This document shows, in pieces, positions 35,737-45,709 of a stretch of DNA of 64,000 bases. A program made the position numbers and the translations under genes. The notes beneath the pieces were generated by a model, which was not told the DNA's origin, did no database searches, and saw only the letters and a program-made list of their open reading frames with translations. The DNA is from Ramularia collo-cygni (Eukaryota; Ascomycota; Dothideomycetes; Mycosphaerellales; Mycosphaerellaceae): the NCBI RefSeq assembly GCF_900074925.1, contig NW_019716262.1:1167798-1231797 (forward strand). Direction: 5' to 3'. Position 1 is the stretch's first letter, and each line of letters begins with the position of its first letter.

Positions 35737-36747
35737 CTATAGCTTGCTTTCCTTGGCTTCCGGCAAGTCAATAACGACCTTGCCCCAAGTCTCTCTCCCA
35801 CCTAATGCCTCAAGTGCCGCTGGAACGGATTCCAGCCCCTTGTAGACCTTGTCGGTATAGTTGGTTGCACGGATGCTCTTCTTCTCCATCATCGCCAGCA
35901 GAGCCTCCCAAGTCTTCGGAATGGTCTCTGGTTCGAACTTTGCGTAAGCTCCCCAATGCAGACCCATGACTGCAATGTTCTTGAGCAAGATTCGGTTCGT
36001 AGCGACCTTCTCAATCGGGCCACCTGCGAAACCAATGACGAGCAAACGTCCGTTCCAAGCAATGCACTTTGTACTCTTCTCAATTAGACCGACCGGATCG
36101 TAGACAATGTCCACACCGCGCTTCTTTGGTGTGAGTTCCAACACCTTCTGTGGCCAGGACTCATCCCTGTAGTCAACGCCATAGTCCGCTCCGAAGCTCT
36201 TTGCAACATCGAGTTTGTGTTGTGTTCCCGCGGTGGCAATAACAGTCGCTCCAAACGCCTTTGCAATCTGCACAGCAGCTAGACCAACCCCTCCCGCAGC
36301 GGCGTGCACCAGGACCCAGTCTCCCTTTTTGATGTTCGCTCGGGTCACGAGAGAAGCATAGGATGTTGGCATCGTCACAAACAATCCTGCAGCATCTGCG
36401 AAGCTCCATCCCGAAGGCATAGGCTGTAATTGGCTCTCGTGAGCACACACTTTGTAGGCATAACCGCCCTGAGCAGAGCCGAAGACGTTATCGCCGACAT
36501 TGAACTTTGGTCGTTTGGAGGACTTTGGTGTTGCGAGGACTACACCACTGAACTCCGCTCCTGATACCCAGGGAAGAGGGGGCTGGTGTTGGTACTTCCC
36601 GCGGATTTGGAGCAGGTCGAAGAAGTTGGCGGCACAAGCCCGTACGGCGATTGTGTATTGATCGTCCGAGGGTGTTGGGTCCGGGATGTCAACAACTTTG
36701 AGGTCGCGAGGACCGCTGACGTATTCCTTGACTTGTATGGCGCGCAT
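35737..36747 (-). CDS. Quinone oxidoreductase-like medium-chain dehydrogenase/reductase
   Basis: Enzymes of this group reduce quinones or enones with NADPH and lack zinc. The intronless 336-residue product has the GroES-like N-terminal domain (NFFDLLQIRGKYQHQPPLPWVSGAEFSG), the nucleotide-binding AAAGGVGLAAVQIAK (from residue 149) and the DIVYDPVG block. It lacks the Cys cluster of zinc alcohol dehydrogenases. The length is normal for the family. It is transcribed away from dsk2, leaving a 453-bp shared upstream region. The substrate cannot be told from sequence. Confidence 0.9.
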   Translation of the reverse strand: MRAIQVKEYVSGPRDLKVVDIPDPTPSDDQYTIAVRACAANFFDLLQIRGKYQHQPPLPWVSGAEFSGVVLATPKSSKRPKFNVGDNVFGSAQGGYAYKVCAHESQLQPMPSGWSFADAAGLFVTMPTSYASLVTRANIKKGDWVLVHAAAGGVGLAAVQIAKAFGATVIATAGTQHKLDVAKSFGADYGVDYRDESWPQKVLELTPKKRGVDIVYDPVGLIEKSTKCIAWNGRLLVIGFAGGPIEKVATNRILLKNIAVMGLHWGAYAKFEPETIPKTWEALLAMMEKKSIRATNYTDKVYKGLESVPAALEALGGRETWGKVVIDLPEAKESKL

Positions 36748-37200
36748 TTTGATGATGTTTCTGAATGAAGGAGAGGAAGATTGAAGTCTAGAATGTTTGT
36801 AGCCTACCTTTTACATCTCCAATACATGCTGACCCGAAGGTCGGCAACGGCAACAACAACCTGGAGCCAGCCGAGGCAGACCATGTGGAGGTGCACGTGA
36901 TGATGAACAAACGGACATCGGCCTGTTTCCAAGGGTCCTCCGGCGGCAAGCACCCGTGACAATGTCATCCAAGCTAAGTTTGGATCGATGAGCTTCTTTG
37001 ACGTTCCAGTCCGCCAGCAGCAAACCAGACTTGCCGTTTCCTCCACAACCACCCTTCTAACAACATCTGTTCCGGTCGATAACACAGTTACATTCATCTC
37101 GGCCGAACTAACAGAACTTTCCAGGTTCTAGCTCAACAACACTCCGCGACCTGCTTGCAACGCTTGCACCCCTCACTCAACACACCCCACACCACTCACC
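36748..37200. promoter_or_regulatory. Divergent promoter region of the oxidoreductase and dsk2 genes
   Basis: A 453-bp gap between divergent start codons. The dsk2 side ends in an A/C-rich leader with an ACCATGG start context. No specific factor site can be assigned. Confidence 0.4.
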
Positions 37201-38478
37201 ATGGCCGACAGTAACGCTACTGGCGAAGAGAGCGAACAGCAAATCACATTCAATGTCAAGTCCTCAGCAGATGCCAAATACATCATCACTGTGCCGCTGT
37301 CGTCGAAAGTTGGCGACCTGAAGCAGAAATTGGCCACATCCGAATACGCCGACCTACCACCTGAGCGGCAACGCTTGATCTACAGTGGCCGCGTGCTCAA
37401 GGATGCTGACACGGTTGGAAGCTGTAAGATCAAAGATGGCAACACCGTACATCTGGTCAAGGGCGCAGAGAGCAATCAGCGACAAAACCCGGCGAATCAA
37501 GGCGGCGCAGCATCTGTGCCATCTGGCGCTGGTCAGCCCGCCTCAAACGTACCTACCAACATCGCAGCTGGCTCAGGTGCCGGCAACCCTCTCGCACATC
37601 TTACTGGCGCTCGATATGCTGGTTTCCATGGACTGCCCGGTGCTGATATGTTCGGCGCGGACGGTGGCATGGGCGCACCGCCGGATGCCAACCAGATGCT
37701 TCGTTTGCTCGAGGATCCAAACTTTGCACAACAGATGAACGAAGCGATGAACAACCCGGCAGTGCTCGACCACCTTCGTAACAACCCGATGATCAGAGAC
37801 AATCCTGCGGCACGCGCGGCCATTGAGAACCCCGAAATGAGAAGACTCATGTTCAACCCAGAAATGATCCGCATGCAGATGAGAATGCAGGAGCAGATGG
37901 GTGGTGGAGCAGGAGGCGGTGCCAGTGCCTTTCCTATGCCTGGCCAGACAGACACCACCCCCGCGCCAGATGCGGGTACGCAGAATGAGACAGCATCAGC
38001 ACCAGGTTCGAACCCGACTGCAAACCCAGCCAACCCATTTGCGGCTCTATTTGGAGGTGCAGGCGCAGGTGGTGCGGCCGGTGCAGGGGCTGCAGGTGCA
38101 CAGAACCCATTAGGCGGCTTATTCGGCAACCAGGCTCAGACGGGAGGACAGCAGAATACACTCAATGCTATGACACAGCAGCTCATGCAAAATCCCGAGA
38201 TGATGCGACAGATGATGCAAACTTTCGGAGGTGGTGAGGGTGGCGAGGGTGGCGCAGGTGGCTTCAACCCGGCGATGTTCGGTGGCATGGGTGGTTTCGG
38301 TGGCCAAGCTGCGCCTCAAGCACCTGCAGATACTAGACCGCCTGAGGAGCGCTACGAGGAGCAGCTGCGGCAGCTCAACGAGATGGGTTTCTACGACTTC
38401 GACCGCAATGTGCAGGCGTTGAGGAGAAGTGGTGGCAGCGTGCAAAGTGCTGTGGAGTACCTCTTTGCCAACTCTTGA
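37201..38478 (+). CDS. dsk2: Ubiquilin Dsk2, UBL-STI1-UBA shuttle protein
   Basis: Dsk2 carries ubiquitinated proteins to the proteasome. The intronless 425-residue product has a ubiquitin-like domain at residues about 15-88 (ITFNVKSSADAKYIITVP, then ERQRLIYSGRVLKD). STI1-like regions lie at about 166-236 (MLRLLEDPNFAQQMNEAM, NNPMIRDNP) and 320-345. Gly/Ala-rich linkers separate these from a C-terminal UBA domain (about 384-425, LRQLNEMGFYDFDRNVQALR, AVEYLF). This order is diagnostic of ubiquilins. The start has a strong ACCATGG context. Confidence 0.96.
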   Translation: MADSNATGEESEQQITFNVKSSADAKYIITVPLSSKVGDLKQKLATSEYADLPPERQRLIYSGRVLKDADTVGSCKIKDGNTVHLVKGAESNQRQNPANQGGAASVPSGAGQPASNVPTNIAAGSGAGNPLAHLTGARYAGFHGLPGADMFGADGGMGAPPDANQMLRLLEDPNFAQQMNEAMNNPAVLDHLRNNPMIRDNPAARAAIENPEMRRLMFNPEMIRMQMRMQEQMGGGAGGGASAFPMPGQTDTTPAPDAGTQNETASAPGSNPTANPANPFAALFGGAGAGGAAGAGAAGAQNPLGGLFGNQAQTGGQQNTLNAMTQQLMQNPEMMRQMMQTFGGGEGGEGGAGGFNPAMFGGMGGFGGQAAPQAPADTRPPEERYEEQLRQLNEMGFYDFDRNVQALRRSGGSVQSAVEYLFANS

Positions 38479-39083
38479 GGTGCTGGATGGGATGCCCAAC
38501 AGTTTGACTACTCAACACTTTGACATTCACTTAGCTAGATCCTGGCCTTTCAGCGGCATATCTCGCATTCTGCAGCCTTTGGGACCGGCGCAAGAGACAT
38601 TATACAGCAAGCGACGAAATGATGCATCATGGGACACAAGACAGACACTATGCGACCCGTAGGGAGAGATGAGCCCGACGCAGAATATCATACAGCGTTC
38701 AAGCTCGAAGGACCCGAAGATTCAAACACTCCTTGTCCCGGTGGGGTTCATAGGCGCCTCCTTTGTCTCTCCGCTTTGAGTCGGATGCAATTCTTTGCCT
38801 TGTATGTCTCGATTCTCTTTGTCAATCTGCATCATAGGCCAAANGGACTCGATAAAGAATCAACAGACCTCATGAACGTGTACAGTCCTTCCCTCTCAGT
38901 CTTATTCCCCGTTTTGATTTTCCAAGTGGTTGTGGTCAAATTTCTCAACGACTAATTTTATGGCAATCTTCCTGCGAACGTTGTTGTATAACCTCTGATT
39001 CGCGGCGGCGAACCAAGACACTGCTGGCAGAATCAACAAAGAAATAACACGAGCTGCACGAAGGGGCTGAGACCTGCGACACC
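38479..39083. other. Intergenic between dsk2 and an unknown gene
   Basis: About 0.6 kb; 3' flank of dsk2 and 5' flank of the next gene. Nothing recognisable. Confidence 0.45.
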
Positions 39084-40985
39084 ATGGATGATGAGCATAG
39101 AGATCTTTCGACCGCCGGACTGCAAAGTGCAAAGCCAACAAAGGCACAAAAAGCCGAATTAGAACTTGAACGCATACAAGCCATGGATTTCGCGAGTCGG
39201 GAGAACAGTTTGCTTAAGCGTACTTCTGGCACGAAACGGAAGAGTGTGCGTTTCTCTACTACCATCGGGCGACACCGAAGTACATCGCCAGTTGCTTTCA
39301 GCGTTCCCTCGATCGTCACGGGCAACCAAAACGTCGATTCGACTCATAATAGCAACCGCTCCCAACCAGCAGATCAATTGCAGCATGGAGAGTTACTTAT
39401 GCCCGTTCGGTACTCACCACCCTCAGGAAGTGAAAGCGAGAATTCTACCATAAGCAACGACTCCTGGGATAGTATCCAGCACGATGCTAAGCGATCTGAT
39501 GTACAATACGCATTACCAGAAGGCAATGTCACCGCAATATCAAAGATGGCAGATCTCACTGTTGATACGGACTCACATCGAGGACATACACGGAATACCA
39601 GCAGCTTCTCCAAACGCGGGAGGAGGGACTCGCATCAATTTGACATCTACTTCACCCCAACAGACTACACTCGATCTCAGATCTTTCTTTCGAGCCCTGT
39701 AGCTAGCCCAGAACTCCCGCCGGAGAAGGCAGAAGACGAGTGCTTGACGCCCAAAGCGTCAATGTCCAGGCCTCCCAGCGCGATCTTCTTTGGAAGTGAT
39801 TCAACGCCTTCGTTGCGTGATGAGGTGAAGAGGGAGAAGCTCAGCATCACGCCAGGCCAACACGATCAACTCATCATAGCCCTTGCGAAGTCACAGCTCA
39901 TTCAGCGGCATGTGCGGAAGCAGTGGTGGAACTCCGACGACATACCAGAAGACGAGTCGACCTTCTCCGCCAGCTTGACCTCTCTTACCGCATCGAATAC
40001 TGTCTCGACGACACACTCTCGGCCCAATGGGAATTATCTCGCAGATCATCGCAGTCGCCATCCTCAGGATCATCCGTATGCAAAAAGACCACTGCCATCA
40101 CCGCCAGTCCCATTCGGAGGCATCGCGTTATTAGATTCCAGGATCCACGGCTCCCCAGTCCGATACACCTCAGGAGACTACCGCCAAGGCTCGCAGGTAG
40201 TTGGTATCGGCTCCTGCACGTTTCTAAATCTGCCTTATGGCACAGATGTGGAGTGCACACTACGCATCGAACCTGCATCACCCTTCAACGACAACTGTAA
40301 AGTCATGCTCCAAGCCGCCAACCAAGTCGTAGATCGAAAGACCAGCAAACGAGCATACCTCCTCGCCGCAGACGTCGATGTCACAGATCTCTTCGCCAAA
40401 GCAGCTCTCACAGAACTCGCCGAAGCAACAGGAATGACCTATGACGATATCATTATTCAGAAGCCACCTCCAGTTTCCTCGTCAGAAGACACCAACAGCA
40501 TCGACTGGTGTGCTCTCGCGGATGAGATGCAGAATACTGCAGATTCCGTCCATTTGATCGACACCGCAGTTCAAGCCTTTGCCACGCTCAAACCCGAAAA
40601 CTGCGCGATGAGAACCTTNGCTCTAATGTCAGAACTCGAGAGGATCAAAGATCAACATGTGGATTTCCTAATCATTGTCCCGACAAAGTTTCATGACAAT
40701 GGAATGCCGAGTAATATGCGTATGCCGTGGGTTTCGCAGAGGCTGTATAATGATTGGTATGGAGGTAAAGATGGACCGGGATTCACGCAGACGGCGAGGG
40801 CTTTCCAGGAGGGAATTGTGGGACATGTTGCTAGAAGAGCTATAGGGAGGAAGAAATTTACTGTGGCGGTTGGGTGGAAGGGAGAGGATCAGGTCGTGCA
40901 TTGTGTGCCGCTGAGGGCGAAAGGGGAAGGAGAAGGGGCGGCTTGGGTCTGTTTTCTTCGGGGGGAGTTTGACTTGCAGCCGTAG
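39084..40985 (+). CDS. Large unknown protein with possible PAS-like C-terminal region
   Basis: An intronless frame of 633 residues starts at ATG 39084 (context ACCATGG). The N-terminal half is disordered and Ser/Pro-rich with a basic patch (KRTSGTKRKSVRF). From about residue 255 the sequence looks folded: TPGQHDQLIIALAKSQLIQRH, then FGGIALLDSRIHGSPVRYTS and GIGSCTFLNL, which faintly recall a PAS core. An acidic, Asp-rich segment (LLAADVDVTDLF) and a well-conserved-looking C-terminus (DFLIIVPTKFHDNGMPSNM, then WVSQRLYNDWYGGKDGPGF) follow. I do not recognise the family. An N lies at 40619. Confidence 0.75.
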   Translation: MDDEHRDLSTAGLQSAKPTKAQKAELELERIQAMDFASRENSLLKRTSGTKRKSVRFSTTIGRHRSTSPVAFSVPSIVTGNQNVDSTHNSNRSQPADQLQHGELLMPVRYSPPSGSESENSTISNDSWDSIQHDAKRSDVQYALPEGNVTAISKMADLTVDTDSHRGHTRNTSSFSKRGRRDSHQFDIYFTPTDYTRSQIFLSSPVASPELPPEKAEDECLTPKASMSRPPSAIFFGSDSTPSLRDEVKREKLSITPGQHDQLIIALAKSQLIQRHVRKQWWNSDDIPEDESTFSASLTSLTASNTVSTTHSRPNGNYLADHRSRHPQDHPYAKRPLPSPPVPFGGIALLDSRIHGSPVRYTSGDYRQGSQVVGIGSCTFLNLPYGTDVECTLRIEPASPFNDNCKVMLQAANQVVDRKTSKRAYLLAADVDVTDLFAKAALTELAEATGMTYDDIIIQKPPPVSSSEDTNSIDWCALADEMQNTADSVHLIDTAVQAFATLKPENCAMRTXALMSELERIKDQHVDFLIIVPTKFHDNGMPSNMRMPWVSQRLYNDWYGGKDGPGFTQTARAFQEGIVGHVARRAIGRKKFTVAVGWKGEDQVVHCVPLRAKGEGEGAAWVCFLRGEFDLQP

Positions 40986-41096
40986 GGAGATGGCGTGGGT
41001 CAATTGCATGATGTGATGGCATTACTATGATGAGATATGAGTTTGAAATGTATCACCATCGATAATATGCTATACCTGATTCGCTTTATGATTCCT

Positions 41097-42305
41097 CTAC
41101 TTCTCTCCTTCATCCATGCTCTGTATCATGACTTTGATACCACCCTGTTTAGCATCTGCCGCGACCTTGAAAGCCTCAATCGCCTCTTCCAGCTTGAATC
41201 TGTGTGTGACCAGCTTCTTAAGATCGAGGACTCCACCTTGCAATAGTCTGATCGCTCTTGGCCAAGTGTTTGCATATCGGTACTGAAACTGCAGATCCAC
41301 CTCCCGCGTGCTCAATCTCATGAAAGGAATCTTGATCTCCGGTCGGCCAACGCCAATGACAAAGACCTTTCCACCAAACTTCGCGGCATGAATCGCGCCA
41401 GAGATGGAAGATTCAACACCAGTGCACTCCATCACCACCGCAGGCTCCACTCCATCCGCCAGCTTTACGACCTTTTCAGCGAATTGCTCCGGCGAGTCGC
41501 CAAAGTCGACCTTGTGAGTTCGTACACTTGGGCAAAACTCTTTGGCGAACGCCAGACGTCCTTCGTCGATATCCGTAATGACGATCGGTTCCGCTCCAGC
41601 GGCTTTCACGCAAGCCAAAGTGACCAACCCGATGGGTCCAGCACCACAGACCATGACGCTATCACCAAGTGTAATGTTCGCCCTCTGCATTCCCGCCAGA
41701 GCTACGGAGAGCGGCTCCAACAATGCACCGTCCTCGTAGCTCATCTCGCCAATCTTATGGCACCAAACTGCCGGGTGGTTGACATAGCGGCGTAGAAGAC
41801 CTGGAATCGGAGGAGTGGAGCGGAACTGTACATCCACGCATCCATTGTACTTTCCCGTCAAGCAGGGTTCGCATTCGTTGCAGATGATGTTGGGTTCTAT
41901 GGCTACTCGGTCGCCGATTTCGTGGGTCTGGACAGAAGGATGTTTGGCGACGACTATTCCGGCGGATTCGTGGCCGAGGATGTGGTCGCCATCTACGATC
42001 ATGGGACCTATGCATCCTGCGTGCCAGAAGTGGACGTCGGATCTGTAGGTCGAGGATTGAAGGTCAGATGTCTGGAAATTTTGTAGTTTTGAGGAGGAAG
42101 AGGTGGTTTACCCGCAGATTCCTGTGCTCTTGATCGCGATGGTCACCTCGCCAGGCTGCAAGCTTTCGCCATTCTCTACTTCTTCTTTTGTGGGTAGAGC
42201 ATCTGCTATCCACAGATCGTGTGCCGGGTTGGTGTAGACTCCGATGTTGCCCTTGGAGGCTTTGGAGGGCGTGGTAGTAGACTGAATGGTGGCAGCGGGA
42301 GACAT
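41097..42305 (-). CDS. lad1: L-arabinitol 4-dehydrogenase
   Basis: This enzyme oxidises L-arabinitol to L-xylulose with NAD+, a cytosolic step of fungal L-arabinose catabolism. The model joins 42305-42112 and 42042-41097 (complement; 379 residues), with a 69-bp GT-AG intron that completes the GSDVHFWHAG zinc-site motif. Other signatures are GHESAG, the structural zinc cluster CNECEPCLTGKYNGC, LLRRYVNHPAVWCHKIG (typical of arabinitol rather than xylitol dehydrogenases) and the Rossmann motif GAGPIG. The length matches the family. Xylitol or sorbitol dehydrogenase is the main alternative. Confidence 0.9.
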
Positions 42306-43639
42306 TTTGCAACAGGGATAGTAGTAGCAGAGAAAACGCGTATCCTTGGAAGGAAACAGATGACAGACGGGACTTTAAGAAACTCACGCAGAAACTGCTG
42401 TTGGTACCGCCGGAGTCGGCATGTTACCTTGGAGGGAGCGGCGCGAGGCTCAATACTACCCCAGGATGTGGGAACTTTTATCCACCGCGCGAACAATTTA
42501 TCCAGCAATTGCTGTTGAGCTCCATGGTGGGGAGGTGGGGTTTGACGTGTCATGCTGGCGTGAGACGGATGAACTGCTTTGGGAAAGCCAGAGGAATGAT
42601 CCAGACCCTCTCCGGCTGAATGGCCATGCGCAAATTAGGCGACGTTGCCGACGTGGACACCCGACGGCGGGTGTTTCTTTTTAGGAGCTGCCGCAATACG
42701 ACAACCACCTACCGACGAGACCACACTTCTGGGTGGAAGAATTGAACCCGACTTCACCTTGTCAAAGGCATATCTACGTCTTTGCGAGATATGTTATTGA
42801 GATGGCTAGCTTTCTATTATTGGCGCGCCTTGCCGATGGCTGCCAAATGCTTTCTCTAAGCATCAGCAACAGATAGGCGTACATCACTCGCCTCGATACG
42901 AAGACACGTGGTGGCTTGACCGTAGTCGTTGTCATACCACCGGATGAGCAAGTCGTCTGATTGTGGGCAATACACGCAGACATTGTCGAAGGGTGGACTC
43001 TTACAAGCCGCTGAAACGGTTGCATGAAAGGCGCCTTGAGGCGGTCGTCCTGTGTGCCCTCATTTCGACACTCTCATCTGGTTCCGTTCTCTCGCAACCA
43101 TAGCTGGTAGATGCATGCTGGAATGTCATGTCGGAAGAATGAGGTCGTTAATCGATGCAGACGTTCCGAAGAGCCATCTGACTATTCCGTTACAGAACGG
43201 TATTCGCCAAGAACCAGCGATCATAGCTCAATTTGGTCCGAGTATACTGAACTCTCCTTCGNCCAGCCGACTCAGTCACGACGTCAGCCCCCTGCGCCAA
43301 GAGTCATCGCGATCGCATCTGCAGTAGTAATGCCTGAGCCATGACTATCAAAGATCGCCACTCGCTTCAGGCGCTGCAGCGGAAACTTGAATGGGCCCAG
43401 ATGCCAAAACCTAAGATCTTGAAGAGCAGAGCGGCAGCGCGGATGCGGATCTCCTGCGGACCACAAATCCACGCGCCTGGTTACTTTCATTTCGGTTTCA
43501 CTCTGCACCACACTTTGTCGAACGCTTCCATCGGCGTAAAGGGTCATCGCCATGCTCATTCAGCCAGCCGGCGTGGCTCTGTGCGACAAACATTGTCCTC
43601 GACACTGGCGTGTATGTTATTGACACAAGAACGCTCGAG
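42306..43639. other. Divergent intergenic region between lad1 and the rhodopsin-like gene
   Basis: About 1.3 kb separating two divergent genes. It contains only short frames. No repeat or RNA gene is seen. Confidence 0.45.
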
Positions 43640-45160
43640 ATGGCGTGGGTTGCTGGAGCGTCGCCGGACATTCGCAGCCACTCCAAATGGCGAGATGTGT
43701 TAGTCACAATGTTGATCCCGACTCTGGTGGCCATCATCGCAGTTGCGCTGCGCTTCTGGATCAGATGGAGGAAGCTGCACAGCGAAGACTGGGTCACATT
43801 AGGTACAATGGTATGGATAGTGCTTGTGTTTAAGAAAAGGTGTAAACGCTAACAAAAGTCAATTCAAAGATATTCAGCACTGCCTATACAACATCTGGCA
43901 TCGTTCGTGGGTGACGCAGAGAAAACGTCATGTAGCAATGAGTTTTGCTGATAATTCATTAGAGACGAGATTTGGCCTGGGACTTCCATGGGCCATGCGG
44001 CCAGCAGAATACACGCGAGAGTACTTGGTGGCTAACTATGCTGCGTGGCCTGTATGTCAAGAAAATGTCCTCATTCACCATCACTTCCTGCTAACACTAA
44101 TGGACAGTTCTATCTCTTTGCACTTGCAGGCTTCAAGCTTGCCCTCTGCATCTCATACTTACGAATGACACGAGGGAGTCTCGATACCAAATATCGTCAC
44201 TTCATCATCGGAGTCGCAAGCTTCTCCTCTGCGGCCCATCTGGTTTTTGTCCTCATGTTTATGTTTGCATGCCAGCCAGTAAGCAAAAGCTGCACCGTTG
44301 TATCTGGAACTCCGACTTACAACAATCCTAGCTGTCTCGCATATTCGACTTTTCCATTGAAGGATATTGCCTTCCTTTCTCTGCTGTCAATTATGCACTC
44401 GGCGCAACCGTCGTCGTCCTGGACGTCACAATATTCCTTCTCCCAATCCCGCTGATCCGCAGATTGCGTCTCGATCGTGCCACTAAGACCGGACTAATCA
44501 TTGTGTTCGCCCTTGGACTGATAACAACTGTACTTTCCATCCTTCGACTCCAGCAAATCCCTCGAATAGTAAACGGAGATGGCGACACAACCAAGTTCAC
44601 CGTTCGCGGTTCAATGGAGCTCAATGTCGGGGTCCGTCATCACCGAGCAACCCATCACCATCACCATGATAGCTAACATCGCCCCATCTCAGATCATAAC
44701 ATCCTGCCTTCCTTTTCTCCGTCCAGTCTTCCGACACCTCCCACCCAAATTCCTAGCCTGCTTCTCCACAAACGCCTCCTCTAAAGCCAGCCAAGGACCT
44801 GGCTTCAATCCCATCCTAACAATCGGCGGCGGCGGCGGCGGCAGCGTCTCCCATCAACACTCCTCACCCAGCGCACCNCAAATAGGAAACCACAGCGCAA
44901 TCAGCAGCAAGTCCACAAGTAAGCGAGACAGCACCTCGCTCCTCACCTCCTTTCAAAGTCGCCCGCGATCTCCAGAAGCCGTGCATCAGCAAGCCCATTC
45001 AGAAATGAGCGTCATGAAGACTGTACACGTAGAAGTCGATAGCGTGCAGGCTCCTCTCTCCCCGACGTTGTGGTTGGCTGCTGATCGGGGAGGAGGAGAG
45101 GAATTCGGACGGGGAAAGACGAGGAGGGAGGTCTGGGAATTCTCGCCCACGCTTGGGTAA
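43640..45160 (+). CDS. SAT4/rhodopsin-domain integral membrane protein
   Basis: The model joins 43640-43825, 43878-44051, 44108-44278, 44332-44631 and 44693-45160 (432 residues). All four introns are phase 0, 52-61 bp long and GT-AG; introns 2-4 restore family blocks. The product is a seven-helix protein of the fungal rhodopsin/SAT4 domain family, with helix 1 at LVTMLIPTLVAIIAVALRFW and the blocks GLGLPWAM, FYLFALAGFKLALCISYLR, CQPLSRIFD and LLPIPLIRRLRLDRATKTGL. The donor of the first intron and its following exon are the least certain part. Some relatives, the Pth11-like CFEM members, act as surface receptors; this one has no CFEM domain. The C-terminal tail is polar, with a Gly run. Confidence 0.82.
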
Positions 45161-45709
45161 TATGTTAGCTTCAACGATGTCCTGTAGAGAGAGAGAGAGA
45201 GAGAGATGTCAGCTTCTTGTTTTTTTTTGATTTATTGCGGTTTTTTTAGCCGGAAGTAGCGTCGATACCAGGAATTACAAAGGAAATGCCAGCTAGACTC
45301 CCACCAGATGACTGTGATATATCAAGAATGATCGAGCAAGCGTGGAAGAGCGTGGAAGGCAGGAATGTCATTTTTCACATTTCTAGATCTATTTTGTGGG
45401 GGCATCATGTGGAATCGCATTAATACCGCTTTACCACCTGGACTGCCTATGGATACTCACAGCTCGCTGTGCGGCCAAGGAGTTGCCTCGCTATGTAATT
45501 TCAGGGGATCTGAGGGAAGCATCTCAACGATTCTGTAGCGACAACTCACATTGATAGAGCATAGTTTAGAGCAGCGCTTCTTATTAACACATCTTCAATC
45601 ACGATAATGTCAGCTACAATCTTCTGAACAAGTTGCCATCACGATCAACATTTTGAACTTCTTTGCTTATGCACTACGGTAACATCTACCTCGCCTGCCA
45701 CGAGCGCAT
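45161..45709. other. Intergenic between convergent genes, with a GA microsatellite
   Basis: The 549-bp gap between the rhodopsin-like gene and eIF2A (tail to tail) holds a (GA)n run at about 45184-45206 and T-rich stretches near 45220-45250. Nothing else is recognisable. Confidence 0.6.

Noticed and set aside
41097..45160. Possible sugar-catabolism or secondary-metabolism cluster around lad1
   Set aside because: The neighbours (rhodopsin-like protein, eIF2A, unknown protein, Dsk2) have no pathway link and no backbone enzyme is present.
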